From the NCBI GenBank assembly GCA_013306675.1, contig JABLUY010000204.1, positions 1 to 64,000 of the forward strand: DNA of 64,000 bases, in the 5' to 3' direction. This DNA comes from Thraustochytrium sp. TN22 (Eukaryota; Sar; Bigyra; Thraustochytrida; Thraustochytriidae). The notes under the pieces are model-generated. The model was not told where the DNA came from and made no database searches. It was given only the letters and a program-made list of their open reading frames with translations. The position numbers were made by a program, and so were the translations under genes. Shown in pieces: positions 28,144 to 38,471 of this stretch (position 1 is its first letter; each line of letters opens with the position of its first letter).

Positions 28144-30256
28144 ATGGCGGCGGCGGCGGCGGCGCCGTGGGCGCGCGAGGTGGAGGAGGTGGCGGCGGCG
28201 CTGGGCACGTCGGTGGAGCGCGGGCTGGACGCGGACGATGCGGGCAAGCGGCTGGAGGAGCACGGGAGGAACGAGCTGCCCAAGGAGGAGGGCAGCTCGT
28301 TCTGGGAGCTGGTGCTGGAGCAGTTCGACGACCCGCTGGTGAAGATCCTGCTCATGGCGGCGGTGGTGTCGGCGGCCATCGCCGCGTACGAGACGTTCGA
28401 GGCCGGGGAGGAGCTGACGGTGCAGAGCTTCGTCGAGGCCGGCGTGATTCTGCTCATCCTCATCCTGAACGCCATCGTGGGCGTGTACCAGGAGTCGAAC
28501 GCGGAGGCGAGCCTGGAGGCGCTCAAGGCGATGCAGGCCGCCACGGCGCGCGTGCTGCGCGACGGCAAGTGGGTGCCCACGCTGCCGGCCGAGGAGCTGG
28601 TGCCCGGCGACGTGATCGAGCTCAACGTGGGCGACTGCGTGCCGGCGGACTGCCGCGTGGCGGAGCTCAAGACGACCACGCTGCGCGCGGAGCAGTCGGC
28701 GCTGACGGGCGAGAGCGTGAGCGTGGGCAAGTCCGAGGAGGCCATCGGCAAGGAGGACTGCGAGATCCAGTCCAAGACCAACATGCTCTTCTCCGGCACC
28801 ATGCTGGCCAACGGCCACGTGGTGTGCATCGTCACGGGCACGGGCATGCGCACGGAGATGGGCAAGATCCAGGAGCAGCTGCAGGCCGCGGCGGCGGAGC
28901 GCGCCGAGGAGAAGACGCCGCTCAAGCAGAAGCTCGAGGAGTTCTCGGACCTCCTGCAGTACACCATCTCGGGCATCTGCGTGCTGGTCTGGCTCATCAA
29001 CATTCGCATGTTTGTGGACATCGAGAACATGACGGTGGACTTCAAGGCCGCCATCTACTACTTCCAGGTGGCCGTGGCGCTGGCCGTGGCCGCCATCCCG
29101 GAGGGCATGCCCACGGTCGTCACCATGTGCCTGGCGCTCGGCACGCGCAAGATGGCGGCGCGCAACTCGATCGTGCGCCGCCTGCCGGCCGTCGAGACGC
29201 TCGGCTGCACCACGGTCATTTGCAGCGACAAGACCGGCACGCTCACCACCAACATGATGTCGGTGCGCCGCGTGGTTGTGGTCAAGGCGGGCGCCAAGGA
29301 CCTCGAGGAGGTGGCTGTCTCGGGCGCCACCTACGACCCGCGCGACGGCGAGGCCTCGCTGCCCGCGGCCGGCGCCGGCGCCGCGCTCGAGAAGCTCGCG
29401 CTCGTCGCCAGCGTCTGCAACGCCAGCACCGTCGACCTCGTCAACGGCAAGTGGAAGCACACGGGCGCGCCCACCGAGTCGGCGCTCACCGTGCTCGTCG
29501 AGAAGCTCATGGGCGCCGGCGGCCGCGCCGACGAGGCCGTGGCCGGCGGCGCGCTCCCGGCCAACGACCGCCTCAAGGCCAGCGCGCCCGCCGTGGCCAC
29601 GCTCGAGTTCACGCGCGACCGCAAGTCCATGAGCGTCATCGCCGGCGCCGGCAAGGACAACGAGCTCCTCGTCAAGGGCGCGCCCGAGACCCTGCTCGAC
29701 CGCTGCACGCACGTGCTCACCAGCGACGGCCAGCGCGTCGCGCTCTCCAGCGATGTCAAGAAGAAGCTCCACGACTCCATTGCCGGCATGGCCGGCAAGG
29801 CGCTGCGCACGCTCGGCTTCGCCTACAAGTCGGACCTCGGCAAGCTCGCCAACATGGACTCGCTGCACCACCCGGCGGCCGACGACCTGCGCAACCCGGA
29901 GAACTTCATCAAGATCGAGACCGACCTCACCTTTGTCGGCGTCGTCGCCATGCAGGACCCGCCGCGCGCCGAGGTGCGCAGCTCCATGGACGCCTGCCGC
30001 AACGCCGGCATCCGCGTCATCGTCATCACCGGCGACAACCAGATCACCGCCGAGGCCGTCTGCCGCGAGATTAACGTCTTTGACCAGGATGAGGCCCTCG
30101 ACGACAAGTCCTTCATCGGCCACGACTTTAGCAAGCTGCCCCTGGACCGCCAGCGCGAGATCCTCACCAAGAACGTCAACTGCGGCATGGTCTTCTCCCG
30201 CGCCGAGCCCGCCTTCAAGCAGCACATCGTCAAGCTCCTCAAGGAGGCCGGCAACG

Positions 30257-30290
<34 letters not shown>

Positions 30291-31323
30291 CCCTGCGCTC
30301 AAGCTCGCCGATATTGGCGTCGCCATGGGCATCGCCGGCACCGAGGTCGCTCGCGAGGCCGCCGACATGGTCCTCGCCGATGACAACTTCAGCACCATTG
30401 TCGCCAGCGTCCAGGAGGGCCGCTCCATCTATGACAACATGCGCGCTTTCATCCGCTACATGATCTCCTCCAACATTGGCGAGGTCTTCTCCATCTTCTT
30501 CGTCGCCTCGCTCGGCCTGCCCGAGGGCCTCCTCCCCATCCAGCTGCTCTGGGTCAACCTCGTCACGGACGGCCCGCCCGCCACCGCGCTCGGCTTCAAC
30601 CCCAGCGACCCGGACATCATGACGCGCCCGCCGCGCGACAAGTCCGAGCCCCTCATCTCGAACTGGGTCATGGTGCGCTACCTCATCGTCGGCCTCTACG
30701 TCGGCTTCGCCACGGTCGGCTCCTTCGTCACCTGGTACACGCACGGCGTCGGCTCCGAGCCCTTCCTCGGCTTGCTCGACCTCGGCAAGGACGGCCACAC
30801 CACCGTCTCCTTCAAGGAGCTCACCAACTGGGAGAAGTGCGACCCGGCCACCAACCTCTTCCACCTTGACGGCGACGCCTACAAGTTCACTGCCACCCCC
30901 TGGACCGCCGGCGACATCACCTACGACTTTTACGGCTGCGAGTACTTTGGCGAGGCCGGCAAGCGCAAGGCGTCCACGCTTAGCCTCTCCGTTCTCGTCA
31001 CCATTGAGATGTTCAACGCCTTCAACGCCATCTCGGAGGACGGCTCGCTCTTTGCGCCCGGCACCCATCCCTTCGTCAACCCCTACCTCCTCATGGCCAT
31101 GGCTTCCAGCTTCGGCCTCCACTTCCTCATCCTCTACGTTCCGCGTCTCGCCCCCATGTTTGACGTCGTGCCCCTGTCCGTCGACGAGTGGCTCCTCGTC
31201 CTCATCTACTCTGCCCCCGTCATTCTCGTGGACGAGGTCCTCAAGTTCATTGGCCGCACGATGAACGCCTCCGCGCTCCGCAAGCGCCAGGCCTCCATCC
31301 AGGCCGCCAAGAAGTCCCAGTGA
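28144..31323 (+). CDS. SERCA: Sarco/endoplasmic reticulum-type Ca2+-ATPase (P2A)
   Basis: 1059 residues from the ATG at 28144, full length for the family. N-terminal F-D-D-P-L-V-K-I-L-L leads into M1-M2. The A-domain TGES is at 188-191. P-E-G-M-P in M4 at 319-323 is the Ca2+-site loop. D-K-T-G-T-L-T places the phosphorylated Asp at 362. The N-domain has R-D-R-K-S-M-S-V and V-K-G-A-P-E. TGDGVNDAP starts at 709. The N-x-x-x-D segment of M6 reads W-V-N-L-V-T-D. The C-terminus is AAKKSQ, whose KKxx form is a canonical ER-retrieval signal. The enzyme pumps cytosolic Ca2+ into the ER at the cost of ATP. Upstream in-frame codons back to 27943 look like GC-rich leader, not protein. Confidence 0.97.
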
Positions 31324-31349
31324 GTCGAGACGTGGCAGAAGGCAAACCA

Positions 31350-31415
31350 GGACAAGACAGACAAGGCAAGGCGAGACAAGACGAGACAAGACAAGACAAG
31401 TCAAGACAAGACAAG
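31350..31415. repeat. (ACAAG)n tandem repeat
   Basis: Degenerate pentamer repeat (ACAAG with GCAAG, ACGAG and TCAAG variants) beginning about 27 bp after the SERCA stop. Confidence 0.85.
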
Positions 31416-31933
31416 AGGGGAAAGGTCCCCGCCTCGCCTCGCTGCTTTCTTTGCTTCGCAGTGGAGCGAGCACAACGCAGCAAGTAGCCTTGTGGGTTTC
31501 GAGCGCAAGCGCCCTGATCTAAGGTGGCGGTGGCTCTAAGCTAGCTGGCATAGAGTAGCCGCAGCGATACATTTTTTGGCTGATCGAGATGGATTGAGAC
31601 TTACTTGCGTCTGCTGGGTGGCGAACACCGCGTCGATATCGCGAAAATGTCTTGCATGACGTCGTGCGGCATGACCGAGCATCGCAAGGCTGCGCATAAC
31701 ACGCGAGAGCGCCCTTTTCCGAGCAAGGCCAAGGTTGCCGTCATTCTAGGAGCAAAAAGCGCACGAGCGAAGATCGGTTCGCAATTTGGAATCGCTTGCT
31801 GACGCCATGGCTGCAATCCTTGCCTTGTGTTCCGCAATGAGAAAAGAAACACAGTGTTCATGATTTGGGTTGAAACAAATACGCACGTGGACTCTACACA
31901 CTGGTGCCCACGCGCTCTACTACTAAGAGTAAA

Positions 31934-31981
31934 CTTGAGGTAGCCCTTGAGGTGGCCCTTGGGGTGGACCTCGAGGTAGCC
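31934..31981. repeat. 12-bp x 4 tandem repeat
   Basis: Four contiguous units: CTTGAGGTAGCC, CTTGAGGTGGCC, CTTGGGGTGGAC, CTCGAGGTAGCC. It ends 28 bp past the stop of the minus-strand gene. Confidence 0.9.
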
Positions 31982-32009
31982 CGCGATCCCCACAGCGCTC
32001 AAATGCATT

Positions 32010-35000
32010 TCAGGTAGAGGTAGCAGCGGGGGGAGGCTGGTTGAAGCAAAACAGGTTTTTGATGCCGGACTTGGAGCCGGTGGATCCCTCGGAAGCGGCA
32101 GACTCCTTGCGGCGCACGCGCGGAGGCCAGGAGCCACCGCGCGAGGTAAAGGGCAGCTTGTGGCTGGGACGGCGAGCGCTCTGCGCGTGACCTGCCGAGT
32201 AATGCTTGCGGAGGAAGAGAAAGGAGCCGTCATCTTGCTTGACGATCTGGGCGTTATGGTGCGCCTTGCCGAAGCCGTAGGTGACCATGAACTCGCGCAC
32301 CTCTTCGTTGGCAGCCAAGACAATGGCAAGGCCGTCGCGGTCGGTGGCGCCGAACTGGAGAAGGAACTTGGCTGATTCCAAGTCGCCGTTTCGGGAGGCG
32401 ATGGCAAGCGGCGACGGCATGGCGCCCCCATCGTCCGGGTCGGCGTCGTGCTGCAGGAGAGCGAGGACGGCGGCCGGGTCCTTGTTGAGGCAGGCCTGGC
32501 GAAGCGACGCCACCGGAACCTCGTGATCGCGGGCCTCCATGGGCGCCATGATGGGACTCTGTGGGTCGAGAAGCTGGATATCGTTCAGCTCCGTTTCCTT
32601 CTGGATGGTGCCCCTGCTGAAGCGCACCGTAAAGAGCTTCTCGCCGTCATAAGACTTGACGGTGGCCGGGTAGAACTCTTCGTTGTCTTGGAGCATCGCG
32701 CGGCACGGCTTGCCCTCCCACTTCGTGTAATCTTCAAAGTCTTCGCCGGCCTCGCGCTCCTCCCACTCGGCTTCAGCGAGATCGTAGTCGAGCACGCCGT
32801 ACTCGAGCTCCTTGGCAGCAGCGGTATTGCCCGCGCCAGCCGAGTGCACCGACGCCACGTCCTCATCGCCCAGCGCGCTGCCATCGTCGTCCTCGTCGTC
32901 TTCATGCGCATCGCGCCGAGTGCTGCGCGAAAAGGACGCGCGCACTGACCGGCTGTTCCTGCTGGCGCGGCGCGTCGCAATCGAGGCAGTCGAGCTGCGT
33001 CCGGACGTCTTGCCGGACGAGAGCCGCGACAGAACGGCGTCGGCCTCCGTCGCATCCGCCTCGGCCTCACTATCCGTCTCTTCATCCGTGTCGCCCGCTG
33101 CGGCGCCCGCGGCCACCACGGCCACGCCGCCGAGCGAGCGCCGGGACACACGCTTTTTCGAGGAAGACGACGCATGCCGCGAAAGGCGACCGCTGCGCCG
33201 GTTCGCGCCGGTCCCCTCGTCTTCTTGCTCGTCGTCGCGAGCCGAGCCGGCCTGAGAAGGCGCAGACGAGGCACGCCGCATCATCTTGCGCGAGAGGCGC
33301 TCGGTCAGCTCCTCCTCCTGCTGCTGCTGCTGCTCCTCCTCTTCGGTCTCGTCGCGCCGCGAAGAGATCGACCTACGGCTGCTCGAGTGCGAGCGCCGCA
33401 GACTCTTGCGAGAGACGCGGGGCGGCGTCGCCACCACGGCCGCAGCCACGGCCGCCACGGACGGCGCGACGTTGGCCGCGCCGTACTCGTACGCGTCATC
33501 GCTTGAGTCCCCCGCCTCCTCGTCCGCCTCCTGCTTCTTGGCCGCGGAAGCCTTACCGGAGGACAGCCGCCGTGAGAGGCGACTCATGCGCTTCGTCTCC
33601 ACGTAGAGCGGATTCGTCTCCTGGCCATCCTCCTCGTCGACGGCGAGCTCATCAAGCCGCTGCGAGAGCCGGCTCGAGATGGACTGCCGCGAGCCCGTGC
33701 TGCGGCGGTCGCTCTCCTTTCGCCTGCTGCCGGTGCTGCCGGCGCTGCTGGCAGACCGGCGCAGGCTGCGGGACTTGCGCGAGCCTGCCGACTCTGCCGC
33801 AACCGCCTCCTTCTCCTCCTCCTCCTTCGCCGCCGCCTCATCGTCCTCGACGGACTCCTCAGCGCCCTCCTCGCGGAGGGCCGAGAGACGCTGCGAGCGC
33901 ACGGGGCTGCGCGCCGACCGCGTCGACTTGCGCAAGACGGAGCCGCGCGCCATGCTGAGCCGCCGGATGCTCTCGCGGTTCTGGCTAAGGCGCTGCGAGC
34001 GCCGGCGGTCCACGGCCGCCACGACGGCGCTGGCGCTGGGCTGCTCGGCCTCGGCCTCTCCTTCAGCATCCTCCGCCAGCTCCTCTTCCACCTCATTGAT
34101 GGCCTCGGGCAGGTCGCCGATGAAGCTGACGCGGGACACGCGCCGAGACACGCGTGCCTCGGACTTGCGCAGGACAGAACCCCGCACCACGGTCGACTCG
34201 GGCTGCCGCAACACCGAGCCGCGGACCGTACTGGCGCGCCGCGACGCACGCGTCGGGTTCGAGACGCGCTTGGCCGGCGGCGGCGAGGCTGGCCGCGGGG
34301 CTGGGCTCGGCAATGGTGCCAGCATCTCCTCCTCTTCCTCCTCGTCCTCGTCCGCCTCGTCCACGTCATGTTCATACACCAGCTCGGGGTCCGCCTCGAC
34401 CTCAATATCGTCCTCGTCCGTGGCCGCGTCCTCATCCTCGTCCTCGTCCTCCCCGCCACGAACGGGCGAGAACCGCGTGATGATGGTAGAAAACTGCACC
34501 TTGATGCTGTCGAGGACCGGCGGCTTGGCATTGTCGTCGGAACCCTCCTCGTCCTCCTCCTCGCTCTCGCTGGCTGCGGTGGTCGCGCGGGAAGCAGACC
34601 GCCGCATGCTGAGTCGCGAGAAGGACCGCCGGCTCGACTTGCGACGGCCCATGCTGCCGCGCGCTGGAGACGCCGCGACCTCGACGTCCGGCTCGCTCAT
34701 GTGTGCACTCTCATCCTCGCTCTCCTCGTCCACCGTGGAGGGCGGGGGCGAGACGGGCCGGCCCCGGAAGGCGGCGAGCGGGCCGGAGCGCAGCGCGCCG
34801 CCAGCGTCCTCCACCTCCGACGCGGAGTCGTCGTCCGAGAGCCTGTACGGGCGGTTCTTGCGCGCCGCCATGGACAGCCGGTTCGCCATGCTCATCCGCT
34901 GCTGCCTGCGCGGCTTCTTGCGCACGAGCTCCGACTTGTAGTTCACGTCGCCCGGGTGCTTGGCCTTGGGGAACCTGCACACCGCGCACAGGCCCTGGAA

Positions 35001-35147
35001 GCCGTACACCGCGTCATACTCGAAGCCAGGGCAGCTCGCCGCGCTCCTGTACTTGACGTTGCCCGAGCCGCGCGACTCCGCGCCGGCCTGCGCGCCCAGG
35101 TACTGGGACGGCACCAGGTTGCGGTCGAGCCTGCTCCCGCCCGGCAT
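32010..35147 (-). CDS. Ser/Arg-rich phospho-array protein with Cys motif, Tudor-like and ankyrin repeats
   Basis: 1045 residues from the ATG at 35147; the longer upstream frame is low-complexity. C39-x14-C54-x2-C57-x6-H64 near the N-terminus looks like a small zinc-binding motif. Residues about 85-790 are disordered: acidic Glu/Asp blocks alternate with dozens of R-R-x-S / R-x-x-S sites, including the word RGSVLR three times (R-G-S-V-L-R-K-S twice). This is the consensus of basophilic AGC/CaM kinases. Residues about 808-860 (F-Y-P-A-T-V-K-S-Y-D-G, F-T-V-R-F) fit a Tudor/Agenet-like fold. About 875-960 are two or three ankyrin-type repeats (G-D-L-E-S-A-K-F-L-L-Q-F-G-A). No orthologue is recognised; a kinase-regulated scaffold is an inference. 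Confidence 0.7.
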   Translation of the reverse strand: MPGGSRLDRNLVPSQYLGAQAGAESRGSGNVKYRSAASCPGFEYDAVYGFQGLCAVCRFPKAKHPGDVNYKSELVRKKPRRQQRMSMANRLSMAARKNRPYRLSDDDSASEVEDAGGALRSGPLAAFRGRPVSPPPSTVDEESEDESAHMSEPDVEVAASPARGSMGRRKSSRRSFSRLSMRRSASRATTAASESEEEDEEGSDDNAKPPVLDSIKVQFSTIITRFSPVRGGEDEDEDEDAATDEDDIEVEADPELVYEHDVDEADEDEEEEEEMLAPLPSPAPRPASPPPAKRVSNPTRASRRASTVRGSVLRQPESTVVRGSVLRKSEARVSRRVSRVSFIGDLPEAINEVEEELAEDAEGEAEAEQPSASAVVAAVDRRRSQRLSQNRESIRRLSMARGSVLRKSTRSARSPVRSQRLSALREEGAEESVEDDEAAAKEEEEKEAVAAESAGSRKSRSLRRSASSAGSTGSRRKESDRRSTGSRQSISSRLSQRLDELAVDEEDGQETNPLYVETKRMSRLSRRLSSGKASAAKKQEADEEAGDSSDDAYEYGAANVAPSVAAVAAAVVATPPRVSRKSLRRSHSSSRRSISSRRDETEEEEQQQQQEEELTERLSRKMMRRASSAPSQAGSARDDEQEDEGTGANRRSGRLSRHASSSSKKRVSRRSLGGVAVVAAGAAAGDTDEETDSEAEADATEADAVLSRLSSGKTSGRSSTASIATRRASRNSRSVRASFSRSTRRDAHEDDEDDDGSALGDEDVASVHSAGAGNTAAAKELEYGVLDYDLAEAEWEEREAGEDFEDYTKWEGKPCRAMLQDNEEFYPATVKSYDGEKLFTVRFSRGTIQKETELNDIQLLDPQSPIMAPMEARDHEVPVASLRQACLNKDPAAVLALLQHDADPDDGGAMPSPLAIASRNGDLESAKFLLQFGATDRDGLAIVLAANEEVREFMVTYGFGKAHHNAQIVKQDDGSFLFLRKHYSAGHAQSARRPSHKLPFTSRGGSWPPRVRRKESAASEGSTGSKSGIKNLFCFNQPPPAATST

Positions 35148-36343
35148 CCTGCCGCGCGCGCGCTGCCGCTTCGCCTCGCCGCGCGCGCGCGCCGCCCTCG
35201 CCCTCGCCTCTCTCTTCTCTCTTCTCTCTCTCTTTGACTCTCTCTGTCTGTGCACGCTACTGCACGCGCGCCGCGCGCGCCGCCTCGCCCCGCCTCGCCT
35301 CGCCTCGCGCGCCGCGCCGCGCGCGGGAGAAGAGAGGCCGGGCGCCGCCGCGCCGGCCGGGCGAGCGAGACCCGCGCCGCGCCGCGCCGCGCCGCGCCGC
35401 GCGAGCGGGCGAGCGAGGCCGCGCGAGGGGGTGCGGAGATGGATGGATGGATGGATGGATGGGCGGCGGGATTGATCGAGCGCCGCACGCGCCACGACTG
35501 AGGCGCCGCGCAAGCGAGCCGCCGCCCCGGACGCCGCCGCCCGGGCGCGGGAGCGCCGCGCCGCCGCCGCGCGCGCCGCCGCACACGCCGCTGCCGCCGC
35601 CGCCGCCGCGCGCCGCGCGAGCGAGCGAGCGAGCGAGGGCGAGAGAGCTACGACTTTGAATTGACATGCGAGGGACTGGCCGGCTTCATTTCGGACGCTG
35701 TCCGAAAGTGCCTTTCGGACGCCCAGTGGCAGCCGCAGGGGCGCCACTGGCCCGCAGCGTCCACCGCGCCACTGGGGCGCGCGGCCCCGGATCAGACTGG
35801 CGCTCCATCTGAGAGGGTGTGGGGCACGCGGCATTCCTTCCTCGCAGCGCGCCGGCTTGGCTTGGGGTTCCCCCGCCCGCGCGTGCACCTTGGCCCGCAG
35901 CCGGGAGGGAGCTGGGGTTCGAGTGATGTGAGGCGATGCCGGGAAGATGGGCAGAGGAGAGGTGGGGAAGGGGCAAGGAACAGGCCCGCAGCGAGTTATA
36001 GGCCTCTTTTTATATAGACCTGTTTTTGCAGCGCTCGCGCTCGCTCGACTTGATGGTAGTTGGACTGAGCTCGTTCGACTTCAACAGTCTTCAAGTTCGT
36101 TGCAGTGACGTTGTGGACGAGATGCTCTCACTGTCGCCATGGTCGGCGTGTCACAAGCCAAGGCGTGAGCGCGCGCTCGGCGTCACGGTAACGAGGTCGT
36201 GCCAGTGTGAGTCAGCAACGCCGTGCGTCGAGCCCCACAGCACGAACGAGCCAAGCGGATTGTGAGTCTGTACGACTGTGTGGCTGCCCGGCCCCGCGGG
36301 GCGCGGCTTTGTACAGTTGACCTTGGCCGCGTTGGTAGTACCC
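35148..36343. other. GC-rich upstream region
   Basis: Low-complexity DNA upstream of the minus-strand gene: CTCT-rich 35205-35240, (GCGC)-rich 35270-35410, (GGAT)n at about 35440-35461 and (GCGA)n at about 35618-35637. Three CCAGTGG/CCACTGG words lie at 35721-35785. No gene is supported. Confidence 0.55.
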
Positions 36344-36690
36344 GTGCCAACTTACTCTTCAATCATTGTGCAAGGCGTACGAAACAAACGCAGCCAACAA
36401 CTGACCGTCTGTGTCGAGCTCACTGATGGTGGATGATGCCGGTGATTTGGTTCGCTCTGGCTCGCTCTGGCTCGGCAGGTCGTTCGAGGCTTGCCCGCGC
36501 TGCGTTCAAGTTGTACCCTGATACCCGGCGGTGCCAACTGACTCTTCAATCATTGTGCGTCGCGTTACGAAGCAAACGCATTATTCCTCGCAGCCGACAT
36601 CTGACCGTCTGTGTCGAGCTGATGCCAGTGATTTGGTTCGCCCTGGCTCGCTTTGGCTCGGCAGGTTGTTCGAAGCTTGCCCGCAAGGGA
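36344..36690. repeat. Two-copy ~187-bp tandem repeat
   Basis: A unit running from GTGCCAACT(T/G)ACTCTTC through TCTGTGTCGAGCT and GTGATTTGGTTCGC to GGCTTGCCCGC occurs twice, from 36344 and 36531, with substitutions and small indels. Nothing coding is seen from here to the CGG tract at 37120. Confidence 0.85.
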
Positions 36691-37116
36691 CGAGGGCTTC
36701 GTCACCAGAAGAGACCGAGGAAGCGGCGAGAAGGACAGCGGCCAGACCGCCGCAGGGCTTGGACGAAGGTGCTCAAGGTCATACCTGGCACCAGGATACC
36801 GGTACCCGGGTACGTTGATCGGGAGAGAAATGCGGTCGCCGGAAGAGAGAGTTCCTGCTGACGCAACAAGAATGAAGCGTGGTGCAATGCCAGTCGCCGC
36901 GCCCAGGTCCATGCTGATCCTCCCGACCTTGCTCTTCCTGCCCTTGTGTCCCCCGTCCATGTCCGCGTCCACGTCCTTCTCCTGGTAATGGCCATTGCAT
37001 GGGCGTGCCCCCTGCCCGGCCCTGACCCTGATCCTGGTCCTGGTGCACCTGCTCCGAGTCCTTCTAAATCGTCGCGGCCGCCGCCGCCGTCGTGCAAAAC
37101 AGAATCCCACTCGCGG

Positions 37117-37117
37117 C

Positions 37118-37156
<39 letters not shown>

Positions 37157-37256
37157 GCGGCGGCGGCGGTCGGCGCGGCGAGCGGCGGCAGAGCCCCGGC
37201 CCGGCGGCGGCGGCGGCGGCGGCAGCAGCAGCAGCGGCGGCGGCGGCGGCGGCGCC
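37117..37256. repeat. (CGG)n-rich leader of CHMP3
   Basis: Interrupted CGG/CAG trinucleotide runs directly abut the CHMP3 ATG. The same frame stays open through it as poly-Gly/Arg or poly-Ala, but nothing before the ATG resembles ESCRT-III. Confidence 0.8.
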
Positions 37257-38081
37257 ATGGCGCAGGAGAAGTCCTTCACGACGGCGCTGCTGGAGCGCGT
37301 GGGGCTGCGCGAGCGCGACCCGCGCGAGCTGGTGAAGGAGTGGACGCGCGAGCTGCGGCGCGAGCAGCGGCTGCTGGACCGGCAGACGCGGCAGATCGAG
37401 CGCGAGGAGATCAAGATGCGCCGCGACATTAAGATGCTCGCGGCCAAGGGCGAGATGGCAGCTGTGCGGCCGCTGGCGCACGCACTGGCGAACTCGCGCA
37501 AGGCCAAGGAGCGGATCAGCGTCACCAAGGCGCACATGAACTCGGTGACGCTGCAGCTGCGGCACCAGGCGGCGCAGATGCGCATGGCGCAGGTCATGCA
37601 GAGCTCCACCAAGGTCATGCACAGCATGAACTCGCTCATGAAGGTGCCGGAGGTTGCCAAGAACATGCACGAGATGGCCATGGAGATGGAGCGCGCCGGT
37701 CTCATTGAGGAGATCATGGACGACGCCATGGAGTCGGCGCTCGACACGGACGGCCTCGACGAGGCTGCCGACGCGGAGGTGGACAAGATCATTAGCGAGC
37801 TCACGGCCGGCATCCTTAATGCTGCGCCCGCCGTGCCGTCCGCACTGCCGCCCGCACCCGCGCCCACGCTGGCTGAGCAGGGCAAGCAGCTTTACCTGCA
37901 GGGGCTCGGCAGCTCCGACGACATGCGCCAGCCCGTCCTGGCCGGGATGGACGACATCCCCATCGCGCCGACTTCAGCCCCGGTCGCACCCAAGGAGGCG
38001 ATGCCTACGGGGGGCAGCGGTGCCGGCTCTAGCGGCATGTCGGACCTCGATCGCCGCCTCGCGGCACTGCGCGCGAGCTGA
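37257..38081 (+). CDS. CHMP3: ESCRT-III subunit CHMP3/Vps24
   Basis: 274 residues from the ATG at 37257. Family signatures: R-E-L-V-K-E-W near residue 25, then the basic helix R-Q-T-R-Q-I-E-R-E-E-I-K. A-K-A-H-M-N-S-V, K-V-P-E-V-A-K-N-M and G-L-I-E-E-I-M-D-D match Vps24/CHMP3 more closely than CHMP2 or CHMP4. Acidic autoinhibitory helices and a Pro-rich linker follow. The C-terminus, D-L-D-R-R-L-A-A-L-R, is a MIT-interacting motif that recruits Vps4. It acts in membrane scission at endosomes, cytokinesis and membrane repair. Slightly longer than animal CHMP3 because of the linker. Confidence 0.95.
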   Translation: MAQEKSFTTALLERVGLRERDPRELVKEWTRELRREQRLLDRQTRQIEREEIKMRRDIKMLAAKGEMAAVRPLAHALANSRKAKERISVTKAHMNSVTLQLRHQAAQMRMAQVMQSSTKVMHSMNSLMKVPEVAKNMHEMAMEMERAGLIEEIMDDAMESALDTDGLDEAADAEVDKIISELTAGILNAAPAVPSALPPAPAPTLAEQGKQLYLQGLGSSDDMRQPVLAGMDDIPIAPTSAPVAPKEAMPTGGSGAGSSGMSDLDRRLAALRAS

Positions 38082-38471
38082 GGGATGGGGGGAGGTCACC
38101 AGCCGGCCATGCTCCTACGCACATACTACGCGCGTACGCGTATTGTACAGACAGACGACGACAGACACAAGCAAGTGGGACCCCAGCCAGCGCGCAGCAG
38201 GCGATGTGCGTGGCAATGGTTGCCCAAGCGCGAGTCCCAAACTATAAAAAAATCAAGTGACAGTAGCAAGCGCGACCCGCTGACTCTCGCACGAAGAGAA
38301 GATTCACGTTGACTCTGAGTGCCGAGTATATTGACAGCAGGCGGCGCGCTTGTTCTCGAAATATCACATCTTGCTGCATGGCGAGCGTGTCTACGCGCCC
38401 GCTCGCTCGGACAAAGGACGAAGTGCCTCCTCTTCTTGCACGAGGGGCCCACGCGGCGACCCAGCATTCCG
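38082..38471. other. Convergent 3' intergenic region
   Basis: 3' flanks of CHMP3 and the minus-strand glycosyltransferase; an ACTATAAAAAAATC stretch near 38240 is the only AT-rich feature. No gene is seen. Confidence 0.6.

Larger units (their letters stand above)
31324..32009. other. Convergent 3' intergenic region
   Basis: This is the 3' region of SERCA and the downstream minus-strand gene. It holds an ACAAG tract, CTAAGCTAGCTGGC (31536-31549) and a 12-bp tandem repeat. No gene is supported. Confidence 0.6.

Noticed and set aside
27236-28342. 368-codon open frame upstream of SERCA
   Set aside because: Low-complexity Arg/Ala/Pro/Ser content, running into the SERCA gene in another frame.
31601-32431. 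276-codon minus-strand frame
   Set aside because: It is an out-of-frame reading of the end of the Ser/Arg-rich gene plus its 3' flank, with no domain.
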